From NCBI GenBank assembly GCA_907165065.1, contig OU015525.1, positions 43,134,037 through 43,198,036 of the forward strand: a stretch of DNA of 64,000 nucleotides, given 5' to 3'. The position numbers and the translations under genes are program-made. The notes below the pieces were generated by a model. That model was given only the letters and a program-made list of their open reading frames with translations. It was not told where the DNA came from and searched no databases. Origin of the DNA: Caprimulgus europaeus (lineage: Eukaryota > Chordata > Aves > Caprimulgiformes > Caprimulgidae). This document shows positions 24,819 to 36,969 of the stretch, one piece after another. Position 1 is the first letter of the stretch. Every line of letters starts with the position of its first letter.

Positions 24819-27703
24819 TTCACCCCAGATCCACAATTTTGCTCTAAATTGTTGCTTGTGGTTAGCATACTAGGTACTTAGTAACAGGGTAAATCGAGTG
24901 TTCTTCCAGTTTCTAAAAGCAATTTTGAGGAAGAGTTCACCATATCACCTCACCATTATGTTTCAGATAATTTACAGTCATGCTGAGAAGTCAAAATGAT
25001 TCTATGAGGAAAAAGTGCAGATTAGTGGGTCTCCAGGGCAGGATTCCAGCTATATTTGCATTCCTTTAATAAAAACATAAGACATGAATGCGCACTATGC
25101 AATATGTTTTTCCTAGATAAGTATACAGGGCTGTACGGTGTAGTTGTTATTGAGGACTGAGCTTTAAGGCAAGCTTTTGGTCACTGAAGAGTGGATTTAG
25201 TGAAGCTGCTTTAGGACTGTTGGCTATTTGCTGCATTTGATCATACAGAGTACAGCTTTCGGAGTTAGGGTAAATTTGGTATCGCTCTGTAAGGGAAGGA
25301 AAGTGGAAAATGGATCCTGCTTTTATGCAGAGTATCTGAACTGTTCCTTATGTGCCATGTGATGCCAAATAGGCTTTTTTGCTGTAAAATTTCTCTCGAA
25401 ATATGGCTTCACAATACTGAAAAGGGTTCATTTATGACTTGATCTGTAGTTGAAAAAGGACAAAAATGTGAGCATGGAAAAATCACTAAGGCCGAGAAAG
25501 GGACAGGAGATCTTCAGGAGGAAGATGTAGAGTGAAATATACAGCTTGTCGTGAACAAGGGCCTCATTTATCCCCACTGCTGCAGTTCATAGGTCTGGGG
25601 GTAAAAGTTAATGGAGCAGCTTCAGAGTCCAGAAATTCCTGAGAAACCAGGAATGTTTAGCAAAGATGAGGGTTACAGTCCATTTGCCTGTTCCTTCTGT
25701 GGTGGGTGGAAAGATGGCAGCAGATGGAGGGGACCCAATGAGCCACCTTGGCAGGTAGGGGAGGATATTTTTCCCCAGATGGGAGAACTGAAAAGTGTAA
25801 CTGATTTAAAACTTTCTGCTGGAATGATATGCAAAAATATATGTTTCTCCAAATCAAAAATTTGTTTGAAAACACTGACTTCACCCCTAAGAGAAATAAA
25901 ACGGAGATTTTCCAGCCTTGTATTGCAGCTGTACTGCAGAGGAAGAACACCTTGACACAGCCTCTTCTGTGGCTTGGCTGGGGAAATAAGCAGGAAGTGT
26001 TGGAGTTACTCAAAAGCATTTGGAGCAAAAGGCTTTTTGGTCTCACTTCTCAAAAGAATAAAATGGAAATGACAAAGGTCTTTCAGTGTTAGTCAGCTAG
26101 TGAGCTTTGAGTTGTGTGTGGCTTCTACAACACAGGTGTTTCTGAGAAATCCTGTCTGCAGTTACGTTCCGCAGCTTTGATTTTTGCTGCCCTTGACTCT
26201 TTGGTAAAGCACATATTTTCATTTTAGAACAAGCTGAGATCAAAACAAGCCATGTTGTTTCATGACAAATTATATTATATTTTGTTAGTGTTTTAATATC
26301 CAACATAATTTATTACATCTTTTCATAGACCAATTCATCTGTTTGCCTGAAAGAACTGTCAGAAAACCTATTTCTTTGGTGTTATACCATACCTACTTAG
26401 CAATATTTCACTTTTCTTTGTAACAAATTATAAAAGTGCATTTTGAAAGCTAGTTGAAATTCTCTGGAAATTCTTTTCCTCTGTAAAGAGAGTAGAGGTG
26501 TGTGTTTAGTTTTGTTTTCTTCCCTTCTTCAGCTTTGGTAAGTTTATGTTTGATGTTCATTTTTCTGGACAGATTCTTTTCCATAATTGCAAACTTGAGA
26601 AGTGCCAGAACTGATGGTGATGTTCTAGCAATTCAGATAAAAGTTTCCCATTCAGGTATCTCTTTTTATTAGTGTGGACAGATTCTGCCACAAGCGGTTC
26701 ATTACCTAGAGAGAATTCAACATTTTTAACAAAACAAACAAATTTATTTACATGCAAACTGAGAGATTATTCAACAGAAATAATGAAAATGTTTTATCTA
26801 ACTCACTTGAACAGACTGTAACTGACTATCGGGTTGGAGTTCTGAATGAAGCTGCAAATTGAATGTGAGTTATGAACATAAACATTGTTATGCTTTTTTC
26901 CAGTTAATCTTTCTCGTATGGTAATTCTGCTTGTTACCCCTTCTGATTTATTATACAGCTCTGTCAAGAGAAGAAAGAAATGAGAGAACAACAAATGCAT
27001 AAGGCATGGGTATGTGTGTGTGCATGCATGTGAGACTAAATTCTTGTGAAATACTGGACCAGATCACCGGGTTCTTAAAAAGATGCCAATGTCTAAATCC
27101 TCTGTTGCATCCTCATGTGGCTACAGGCCACCAAAACAAGAGACTTTCTGAGAAGAAAGGTTTTCCTGTTGCTTTTGTTTTACAGCAGTTAAAAATATGA
27201 CTTTCAAGAATAAAATATTCTATTATGGCTTTGCCAACAGAGCTATTGCTAAATTCACCTCACTGACTGTTCCAGGATTCCTCTTTGGTGGAGAACAAAA
27301 ATGTAGAAAATTCCCAAATTGGTTTATCCATTGTCTCTTCTAACTCACTGTAGAAAAATGATGTGTAAGCAGCATGTTCTCAAGCTTTGGTTATCCTTGC
27401 TTGACATAAATCATCTTTGAGATTACTTTTAACTTAAACTGGGGCCTGGCTGCAGTTTTGATGGTAGCAGAAAGCCACTGTTTTACCTCTCTTCCTCTGT
27501 GCTGGCTATTTAGGATTTGTTCAAAGGACTGCATATATTACCTTTACCACATTCTGTATATGTAGACTTCAATGAGTAATACTCCTATTACTGAAGACTG
27601 AAAGGACCAAATCATAAACTGGTGGATGGTGGTGGTCAAAGTTTGATGAATGGACTCAAATTTCTATGTTGTACCAACTTCTGTTTAGCCAGCAGTACAG
27701 AAA

Positions 27704-28525
27704 TGTAATGGGTTAGCTTTGGCTAGCAGCCAAGAACCCACCCAGCCACTTTCTCATTTTCCTCCCTCAGCAGGACAAGGGAAGAAAATAGGAAGAATAG
27801 GAACAACAAGAAAGCTTCTGGGTTAAGATGAAAACAGGGAGGTTGCTCACCAATTACTGCCACAGGCAAAACAGATTCGACATAGGGAAAATTAACTTAA
27901 TGTATTGTCAGTTAAAAGAAAAATGTAATTACTAATTCAGGTAATGGTAAATAAAAGGACAACACTGAAACAAGACCAGTCCTTGCCCCTATGACAGGCT
28001 TAACTTCACTCCTTTACTCCAGACTCTCCTCTAGCCCCTCCACACCCCAAATGGTGCAGCAAGGGGCGTGGGAAATAAGGATCTTAGGCTTGGTCCATAA
28101 CAGCTTCTCTCTGCTGCTCGTTCTTCCGCACACTTTCCCCCTGCTCCAGAGTCGGCTCTCCATGGGCTGCAGCTCTTCTAGAATATCCATCGGCTCCAGT
28201 GTGGGTCCTCCAGAAACTGCAGGGGAATCTCTGCTCTAGTGCCTGGAGCACCTTCTCCTCTCCTCCTTCTCTGGCCTTGGTGTCTGCAGGGCAGTTTCTC
28301 TTGCATTTTCTCACTTCTTTGTCACAGATGCTGTGCAGCACTTTTTCCCCCTTTCTTACGTATGTTACCACAGAGGCACCACCATCTTGGCTGTGGGCTC
28401 AGCTGTACCCTGAGCTGGATAGGTCAGAATCAGCTGTGTCCAGCCAGGGGCAGCCCCAGCCGCTCCTCACAGGAGCCACCCCTGCAGCCACCCACTGCCA
28501 GAACCTGGGCACCTGCACCCGTGCA
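27704..28525 (-). mobile_element. Solo LTR of an avian endogenous retrovirus
   Basis: This block matches, by recollection, an LTR family that is abundant in modern birds and is oriented on the minus strand here. Plus-strand landmarks in order are TGTAATGGGTTAGC at the TG edge; CTCCCTCAGCAGGACAAGGG; the stretch GGTTGCTCACCAATTACTGC followed by CACAGGCAAAACAGATTCGA; CTTTCCCCCTGCTCCAGAGT; CTGCAGGGGAATCTCTGCTC; CCTTGGTGTCTGCAGGGCAG; and ACCCCTGCAGCCACCCACTG. The outer bases read TG...CA, as expected for an LTR. No matching target-site duplication is visible and no retroviral genes flank it, so it is taken as a solo LTR left by recombination. The central GC-rich 'CTCCAG...GTGGGTCC' section is shorter than in fuller copies I recall. 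Frames of up to 146 codons read through this LTR, and one runs on into its flank. None is a host gene. The family name and class (probably ERVL-like) are not certain. Confidence 0.82.
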
Positions 28526-29675
28526 GGAGGCAGCACAGAGCACATCTGGGATGCACCGGAAATGCACATCTGGGTCTCCAGATGCTCAGTGGCTCTTCTG
28601 CCTCGAGTGTTAGGAACATGTCTGGCCCTCGCCTACTGATGCAATCTGGGCTTTGCCTTGAGAAAAATTCAGCTGGTTTTGTCTGGCTCTTAGAAGAATG
28701 TGATAATGGCCTTTTAAACACAACTCATACCTTGGGGAAGTTGCATTGTTTTTTCTTGGAGGATTACAACTTCTTAAGATTTCTTGGACATACAAATAAG
28801 TTTGTTAATAAAAGGAGAAGAAATTGCAAATTTAACAAAGATTAAAAAAAAAAAAATAGGATCCATTCCCTTTCTCTCTTATATTTTTAACTGGATTAAA
28901 AACATCACTTTGAGGATTTTTTTTTTCTTCTTTTAAAAGACCACAAAAACAATAAGCAGATCTGTACTACTGCTCTGTAATTAAAATTCTGTTTTCTTTC
29001 TTCCATTAGTGCTGTATAAAAAAGCCACAACATATATCTTTCCTCTTCAGTTCATTTCAAGGTCCTCTTTGGTCTATTGGTTGTCTATAAATGGCAACAG
29101 TTTAAATGTAATTTACTAATGTCTTTCATTTCAGAAGTAATTGTTTATAAGTAACTACTGTGATTGCTTGTTAAGTAGGTCTTCCCAAGATGCCTCTACT
29201 GAAAACATGTTATTGTTCATCAAAGTAAAATTAGGAATATTTATCAAGACTTTTGGAAGCTGTTCGCTATTTAAGGGACAAATGCCTCCTTAAATCCCAG
29301 TTTTCATGAGTAAAATGTATGTTTCTCTTTTAAAAAACTATCTGCATGCAACCTTTTTTAATTATTATTGAATTTTATTCTTGTGTAGATATCTTCTTGT
29401 TGCTTATGAAATTTCTGATCAAGTCTTTGAATCCTCAGTGTTGTGCTTGTGGGCCAGTTGTGCTTTTATTTTTTTTCCTTGCAGAGGGGCGGAGGAGCCT
29501 TCCTTGATATACATCTACTTGACTGATTTAATATCCTTCCTTTAAAAGAATAAGTATCATGCTCATTCTCTGGAGGCTGTTGTTCAAATCCCATTTTACA
29601 TTCTTACATAGTGGTTGTAAGTACCACATATTTATCTGCACAAAATCTCTGGAAGAAATGAAGTTATTTTTCCAC
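28526..29675. other. Unassigned gene-free DNA
   Basis: Nothing recognisable beyond A- and T-rich runs at about 28,844-28,856 and 28,919-28,926. The open frames at 28,467-28,845 continue out of the LTR or are short, and have no support. Confidence 0.6.
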
Positions 29676-29815
29676 TTTTGAGAAATGGGAATCTTAAACA
29701 GAGACAGATTTTGCCATTGGCCAAGTCCCACAGCAAATCTATCCCAGATGAGGAGACTCGAATGCATCTCTCTCAGGTCCTTGGCTTTAATCGGATCAAT
29801 CCTTTTTCTCTACAG
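29676..29815 (+). repeat. Ancient MIR/L3-like repeat relic
   Basis: The order GAGAAATGGGAATCTTAAAC, CAGAGACAG, TGGCCAAGTCCCACAGCAAA, CCAGATGAGGAGACTCGAAT and CTCAGGTCCTTGGCT follows the common ancient amniote repeat segment that reads roughly 'gaaactgaggcacagag...gcccaaggtcacacagca...gaacccaggtctcc'. Many substitutions are present, as expected for a very old copy. Alignment was by eye only. Confidence 0.5.
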
Positions 29816-30325
29816 TAGATGTTGATAGGAAAGCTCATCTGCGCCAAGTACAAGTATGTAATGACCATAAGTACCCCTGTTCCTGCTGTAAGGAATTTGA
29901 TTGTATTTACCACAGATGCAAGAGCTTGCGGATAAAGTTGCACTTCTTGAATTGGACTCAGTTATCACTATGTAACACTGTGCCATTCCTGTAGAAAAAC
30001 ACTTTACTTCAGAAGCAGCTCACACATCCCTACCATGGCATTGAACTGTGAAATCCTAAAAGTAACAGCAGGGTAATCCTTAATATTTTTCTTCTCAATG
30101 AGTCTGTATTTATAGAAGAGCTTAGTTTCCTCTGGTCACGAAGAGACCTTTAAACTTTAATAGGTTAAACTATTAAAAATATTCAAAGATGAGTATGACT
30201 ACCAAAAAAATCCACCCCTACTAAACAGTAGCTTCTGGCATGGGTGGGTAGCCCAAGAAAAAAAAACCAAAGCTACATTACTAGTCTATGCACGTGTGTT
30301 TTTATGTCGGTATACAAACACATAT

Positions 30326-30370
30326 AATAGAATCACAGAACAGTAGAGGTTGGAAGGGACCTCTGTAAGA
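30326..30370 (-). mobile_element. CR1 LINE terminal remnant, 45 bases
   Basis: ATAGAATCACAGAACAGTAG followed by AGGTTGGAAGGGACCTCTG is the inverted 3' terminus of an avian CR1. The match then stops, so only the last 45 or so bases of the element are recognisable. Either the insertion was extremely truncated or the rest has decayed. Confidence 0.85.
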
Positions 30371-32229
30371 CTTAGGACAATATTGGAGCTTTCCTGTTTT
30401 TAATCTAGCTGGCTTGGGCAGTGATAGTGTGTTAGCTGGATCAGCACAGTCTGCGCAACTTACTGGAGCAGCAGAGAAAGCTTTTGGATCTCTGATGTGC
30501 TCTCAGTACTGTGGCTAGATAAGTACAGGTGTTTGAATAAATTAGGTTACTACTGGCTTGTCAATGCTGTTCTACATCTGAGAGTAAACATCCTCTAGAC
30601 TGGTGCATGATAAGGATAGATAAGGTTGTCTGACAGCACACAGTAATACATTATTAAGTTGAATTTTTCTCTGATTCAAAATTACAGTTACAGTCTTACA
30701 GCATCTCTCTGCATTGGTTACGCATGAAGCTGTTTTTTTTCAGGCAAATGGGTTTTTAAATCCCCACCACTTTAATGGCAAACAGTAAAGAAAAAAGATG
30801 TGTTTATGTGATTACGGTTGAATACCAAATATCACCACCCTTTCAAGCAAGGAGTGGGAACTTTTAAGTAGGAGACAAACAAGTGCACAGAGTTGGGCTT
30901 GTCTAGCCCAAAAGGTATCTCAAACATTAAAAAGAACCAGCTACTGAAGGGTGGTGAAATGGCAGTAGGTGCCTCCCACAAAGACATGGAAAAAGCATAT
31001 TGCTACTGCTGATTTAACAGAATGACCAGAGCAGGAATGGGTTAACATGGAGGCAATGTGGTATTTTCCTCTTCACCATAACTTTGAAATTTTTTTCTGG
31101 AGCAAGCAGAAATGTAAATTCTTGTAATGACAAACGTGAATGTCCTAATCTTGCCCCTACTGAGATGGCATTTAACTGTAGTTTTCCCAGGACAGCAGTG
31201 TTAACCCTAAGATCAGATTTTTGCTGGACTGTACATGGTGTGAGTGCAAGACAAAAGCTGTCCTTTGAACCCAAGCCTCTGTGTGGAAAATCCCTTTCCA
31301 AATCTGTGAAAAAAGCAGATACCAGCCAAAACACTCCTCCTCTCAGAAAATTTACCTTGGTTTTGTTTTAAATATGTAAGATGCAAGACAGAGCCTCTGC
31401 TAAAGGGTTTTGCTGCTTTGCAAACAAATTCTTTAATTTCTAGACTAGAAATTAGAGTAGAGTGGAAGTTGCCCCTCTTAGGCCTTCCTCCCTACAGAAC
31501 AGCTTTATCATGTGTAGGGGTACATATTGTCTGGATACCTTAGCATGGGACCCTGGCACCTCAAACATGTATCCTGACTGCTCCATCTCTTTTTCTCTAC
31601 CCCTGTGAATAACTGGTTGTTTTATAAAGCAGAACATTTAAACTGAGAGCCTGAGGGAGACGTGCCTTAGCCAAGTACTGCTGCATGTGTTTCTGAGCAC
31701 AGTGAAGTCCCTAACTCTTGTTCTTGCTCTCTTCCAGCCTGGCCAGTAAAAAGATAACTTACTGAAAGGTCAATGTAAAAAGCCATATGTTTCCTCAAAA
31801 GTTGCAGTATCCATGTAAAAATTGTTTCCAGGGGAAAAGAAAGAAAGAAAAAAGAAAAATTCCCAGACATCTCTAATTCTGATGTGCACAAGTGGTTCCA
31901 TTAGTTCATGGGGATGACTTGTAAGTTCCAGTCCCACAATTAACAGTCTTGCAGAATTGAGTGTTAAATCAATGTTGTTGTTTTTTTTTTTCCTTTTCCA
32001 ACAACTAGACACCCTGAGGTGTGAGAAAACAGAGCCTCTGAGGACAAATTGATAGGATAGATTTCTGCACAAGAAACAAATACTTTAATTTGTGTTTGTA
32101 GCAAAAACTATGGGCTGCCTGATGCAAAACAGACTCGTTCATTAATGTTATATTCTATCACTAACACTCTCTACCACATAAAGACCAGGTTTCCTTTTAA
32201 TTTGATAGTCCTTCCAGGCTATAGTTCTC

Positions 32230-32254
32230 TTTTTATTTATTTATTTATTTATTT
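32230..32254. repeat. (TTTA)n microsatellite
   Basis: About six units of TTTA on the plus strand, preceded by a short T run. Confidence 0.85.
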
Positions 32255-35200
32255 CCTAATCACTTTTAGTACTAGAATTTATGGCCAAAATTAAAACAAG
32301 GTAAATTCTGTAAACCATGAATTTATGCAATTTTCTTGGCATTAATTTAATTTGCTGGTGTTAATATATGAAAAATAGAATGTAATAAATATAGTATGGT
32401 TTGGGATATAAAATTTTAATGGGTTTTTTTTAAGCTTTTTTTCCTCCCTGTTTATTCTTTTGAGTTTCAGACAGAGCCTCAGGAAATGCCTGGATGAGTT
32501 TGGATTCCATTTTCCCCTCTCAGCTTTATGGATAATATCCTATTTTTTCTATTCTCTTTGATTTATTTTTATTTTTTTTTAACAAATTATTGTTGAGACT
32601 GTGCTGGGTTTTCTCTTGTAGAATAGAGAGAATGTAGATAATCACACAGCCCTCAGTGCTCTCAGGTAAAGTGTGCTGCCTCTGTTTTAATTCTTGTCCT
32701 GAAAAACTTGGGTAGGTAGCCAATAAACGTAAAGTTGAGGAGGAAAGCTGAAAAGGAGTGGGAAACTACAAGAATCCTAAATGTGTGTTGGATGATTTGA
32801 ACAGATCCTGTGAGACAGTATCTCACCGATAATAGCTTGAAGTTTTGCACCTGAGGGCCATAACTTGTTACACTGAAACTGGAGCCCTGAAATTCTGGAT
32901 CACAAGGGAGTGCTTGGATAGCTGCAGTTGGAAGGATTGCTCTTTTCTGCTCAGTGTATAAGCAGCTGCTAAGAATTTGTGGTCAGTATTCATCCTCTTT
33001 GGTGTTTCAGAAGTGGAGCTAAGGAGTGATTAACACAAATAATATCCCTTCCTTTTGTGCCCCACCCCCCACCCCCTTTCCTTTTCTTTCCCCTCTCAAA
33101 GTAAAATTAGCAAAAGTCTGAATCCAAGTAACATTGGGATAACTTGGTCTGAACCTGAACAAGCCAAATGGGGCCTTTAATAAACAGAGTGCCTGGATCC
33201 TCTGCTTGGGATGAAATATCCCTTGAATGCTTACAGATGTCCTGGTGACAGAGGCAGCCTTATTGCCTTAAGAAATAGGGAAAAGTAATCACTTTACTTG
33301 CTCATACTGAAAAATATTAATCAAGTAAATGTTGCAGCTCAGCAGGAGCAGTAGAGATCCTTGAATTAGTTCCTAATAAATAGGGGGACAGCTGAGTTTA
33401 TTAGCTTACACACATCACCTTAAAAACATAGCCATACTGCTTTTGGGATTTGTGCCTGGCTACCTCCATAGGGCTGAATTGCATGGTCTACATGTATTAT
33501 CAAACAGCATATGCTCAGGGATTTCTCCACTCTGCCTTTTTATGTGCTATAAAATCCCTAGAGAAATCAGCTACCTTAAATGATTCTGTTCCACTACTCA
33601 GCTGAGTCACCAAAACAGTTTGAAACAAAAAAATTTGGGATGAGGATAGTTGTGTACATACAAGGGGATTGGAGTGGGCATTAGGAAGATAAATATTGTT
33701 TTATTCCCTTATCCCCAGAGGAGAGCCATTCCTTTTGTCTCATGGAAGATTATACAGACAGATGGAAAATAAATGCATGTAGGCTGGCTGTTATGTTAGT
33801 ATCACTTTTTTTAAAAAAAATTACTTGTTCCAGTTGTAGAGCAAGCTTGTTAGTCTCAGCCACCCATCTCAAATTCCCAAAGGGAAAAATGCTTTCAATT
33901 AGCAAGTGGTAAAGAGGATCTGGTGAATGCAGGAGGGTAGCTTGTCCCCAGTGTAAGAACCAAGGACTGATGAGATTCTCCAGGAGACAAGGCTCTTGCT
34001 GAAGGAGAAGAACGTAAGTGCACAGCTGAGGATTTAAATGGTTAATCCCATCTATTGAAATTTAGGTCAGTGAGTGTTTTACAAACCTATTTTCTAAGCA
34101 GCTGATTTTTGAGCAGCATTTTGCTCAGGTGTAAAACTGGTAGGGGGAATTTTAGGAGACACAAGACTGTCTTAGCAGAGATGAAATATCTCATCCTGAA
34201 AGGCACTCCTGAGCCATGTGGTGAAGGCAGCTGCACAGTGTCAGCTCCAGCTACCCATTGCAGACTATGGAGATTAGGGTCACACCCCTCACCAAGGCCA
34301 CTGGATACATGATTAGGATTTATAAAGAAGCTGTACTCCACATGCACCAGGGGATGTTTTCTCAGGTTCCCTTTCTATTTTAGTATTCCTTATTACTCCT
34401 ATAAGAAGCATCCCATCCTGGTCACTGAGCATGTTTGTGAACACAGTGTGTTTGCAATGTTTGTTTACAATTGTACTCTTATTTATGTACCTTGTTTTGC
34501 TCATAGATTGAAAATGTGCAGCTATACTCCACCAAATGGCTCAAAGACCATTGAGGAAATAATAAAGTAGATGAAGCATTCTTGTTCTTTCCTCTCAGTC
34601 AGCACAGCGGCACTTGAAATGCTACTTGAAATATAGATTTAAATTTTGTATGGAAAGTACTAAAGTACCTCTCATTCCTAGCAATTTGGGTTGTTCGACA
34701 CAGCAATCTCAAACCTCTACTGCTGTTTCAAAATATGAAGACTTCTGCCTTTACGGCTCGCGCTAGGCTTCAGAATGAACATCAACACAGGCTATGGAAA
34801 ATTTAATGTTGTAAAACCTATAGAGATTCATTAGTTTGTTGACTTTTTGCCCTGTTTTGCAGTAAATGCCTCCATAGTGTTCAACTCATTTAAGTACAAT
34901 GGAGGAAGAAGCTCAGCTATTCATTTTTTTTTTATTACATTTCCTGTCCTTGACTTTCTTCCTGTATGTTAAATTAATAGAGACAGGAAAAATGTCAATG
35001 GTGACATAAGTTCAATTGTGAATCTTCCCATAAACAATCATGATCCCCATGCAGTCTCGCTTTATGTTCACCATTCACAGAGTACCTTGCTCATGAAGCT
35101 TTGCAAGGAAGACTTGTGCAAGTAAAATGGAGAAAACAATTATCTTAAAATATTTTCCTGAGATGCCTCTTTTTTGCAGGGACTTAAAGCTGTATACTGT

Positions 35201-35785
35201 TGAGGAACACAGTGTTCCTGCACAGTAAGGACACATCAATCCAAACGTGTCATGTCTCTTTGTTGGAACTGTAGGAAAATTATCAGAGAGGGATGGATTT
35301 GAAGACGTCTATCCCTGCACATGTCATTTTTGAGTTGGTGTGATACTTAAATTCAGGGAATGGATCCTGGTGAGCTGCGGATTAGAAGGCTGCCTGCAGC
35401 CACCATCTACCTCCCTGGCAAGGTCACGCCCTGTTTGACTCCTTTAATGAAGTTTACTTTTGTTGTTTGTGCTCCTTGGCATTTGCATAAGGGAAGTTGT
35501 AGGCATTTTGAGGTTAAGCAAAAGTAATTGAGATTTATGTTAGGAAATACTTGCAGCCATTTTAATTCCCTTTGGGTTTTGTTTGAGTTTAGGTGTTTTT
35601 TTTCAGTAAAATACAAAACCAAGAAGTTTCCAGATCTGTTTTCAGTGAATAATTTCCTAATTACATTAAATAAACTCACAAAATGATAAAGTCTATGCTG
35701 CTGTTGCCTACCAAGTGGTTGTCCCACTGCAGCTTTATCATCTCTGTGGGCAAAATAAAGAAGTGACTCTGATTCTCTAGTCTTA

Positions 35786-35826
35786 AAAAACCCCAAACAA
35801 ACAAAAAAAACCCCAAAACATAAACC
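35786..35826. repeat. A-rich tract with CCCC and CAAA blocks
   Basis: AAAAAACCCCAAACAAAC and AAAAAAAACCCCAAAAC follow one another. It belongs to the same low-complexity class as 6,658-6,700 and 17,452-17,510. Confidence 0.65.
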
Positions 35827-36789
35827 CCAGACTAGCTATTTTATTATTTGCAGCTGCTTACTGAGAAGCCTGAAAATTGCTCTGGGTCTTTCTTTCTAAG
35901 TATTTGTTAATACCACCTCTGATAATATGTATGATGGCGATCCAAGGCTTAAAATTACATTCTTGTGTCTTCCTTGCACATTTTAGAACCACAAAACCTT
36001 ATTCATGAGGCTTTTCTTATCCAGGCTACCTCTCTTCCCAGAACATTATACAAACATTGCAGGTTTGACCAACAGCAGACAGTGGTGAGGTAACAGATCC
36101 TAATTCCAGACCTCAGGAAGCTGTGGGCTCTGTAAAAGTGATCTATCCAACCTGAGACCTACATTGCAATATCCCTTGATCAAGGGAGTTATCCTAGGCA
36201 AGGGTGAACAAGGACTGCTAGGGATCCCTTCAGCCAGGCCAGAGCTGTGTGGTTTAAGTGACATGAAATGTAGCTGGGGAGCTAACTAGGACTATACTGA
36301 CCAGAGGTTTAAATTCCTTCTCTTTTCATGTGGAAATAGTGTGGGGAGGCAATGCAAACACTCATAGTCACATTTTTCTGTGTTTTTTGCTCTTTTTGTG
36401 TATTGCCCACACAACACGATACGTACATTTGAAACAACAGGACATACTATAGGGGTGACTGGAGTTATACAGGGATTAAACAGGGATTAGAAATGAGTTA
36501 TTATTTGCAATCTGAGTTCTGCTGGTGAGAAAATATGTCTAAGCAGGGTTCTTGATCTCTGTTGCTTGAGAGGTCAAGCGTGAGTGGTCTCCTTCCTAGG
36601 AACCTTTTGGCTACCCTGCTGCTGCTCCCTGCAGAGCAAGGTTTGTGTTCTGCTTTTCCATTAGCAGGGCAGCAGTTTCTCTCCCTGCTGATAATCATGC
36701 TGCTTTTCTAAGTCACAAGATTGAAAATTTGCCTCTTTTCTTTGACAGTGTCAAAAATGTTGGGAAAGCCAGTGGATTTTTCTCTCTAG

Positions 36790-36969
36790 GTTGCTGTCAA
36801 AAGACATGTTCCTGCGTGGGGTGATTCTGAGCTCAACAATACAAACGCATTTGAAACTTGTCAGCACTGTCGTTTCTGTGACTGCCCTCTTTCAAATGGG
36901 GCTGGCAGGAGTGAACATGAAGCTCTCCAAGTAACAAAGCTCTTTTTATTGCCATTCATTGTCTTTCAG
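36790..36969 (+). other. Weak candidate exon: 60-codon open stretch with splice-like borders
   Basis: A polypyrimidine stretch ending TTTTTCTCTCTAG precedes an open frame that runs 80 codons, from 36,790 to the TAA at 37,030-37,032. A donor-like CAG|GTATAC at 36,967-36,972 would cut it to exactly 60 codons with both ends in phase 0. There is no ATG in frame. The peptide has a cysteine cluster (CQHCRFCDC) in its middle and a hydrophobic end, LFLLPFIVF. I recognise no family. Such stretches also arise by chance in 64 kb, and no neighbouring exon was found, so this is only a lead. Confidence 0.15.

Larger units (their letters stand above)
23698..27703. other. Unassigned gene-free DNA
   Basis: No gene was recognised. 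It contains a C8 run followed by CA repeats at 23,949-23,966 and a 20-base poly-A at 24,799-24,818. A region at 25,600-26,090 is open in several frames on both strands (114, 129 and 87 codons), with no recognisable product. A GT/GC-alternating stretch lies near 27,010-27,035 (TATGTGTGTGTGCATGCATG). Confidence 0.6.

Noticed and set aside
25657..26046. 129-codon minus-strand frame overlapped by plus-strand frames of 114 and 87 codons
   Set aside because: Open on both strands and not similar to any family known to me. Treated as chance.
28084..28639. Overlapping frames of up to 146 codons on both strands
   Set aside because: They read through the GC-rich solo LTR, and the longest runs on into its flank. 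Overlap on both strands and no recognisable domain argue against a gene.
35407..35796. 129-codon minus-strand frame
   Set aside because: No domain, no upstream or downstream exon, and the peptide ends in T-rich and A/C-rich low-complexity DNA.
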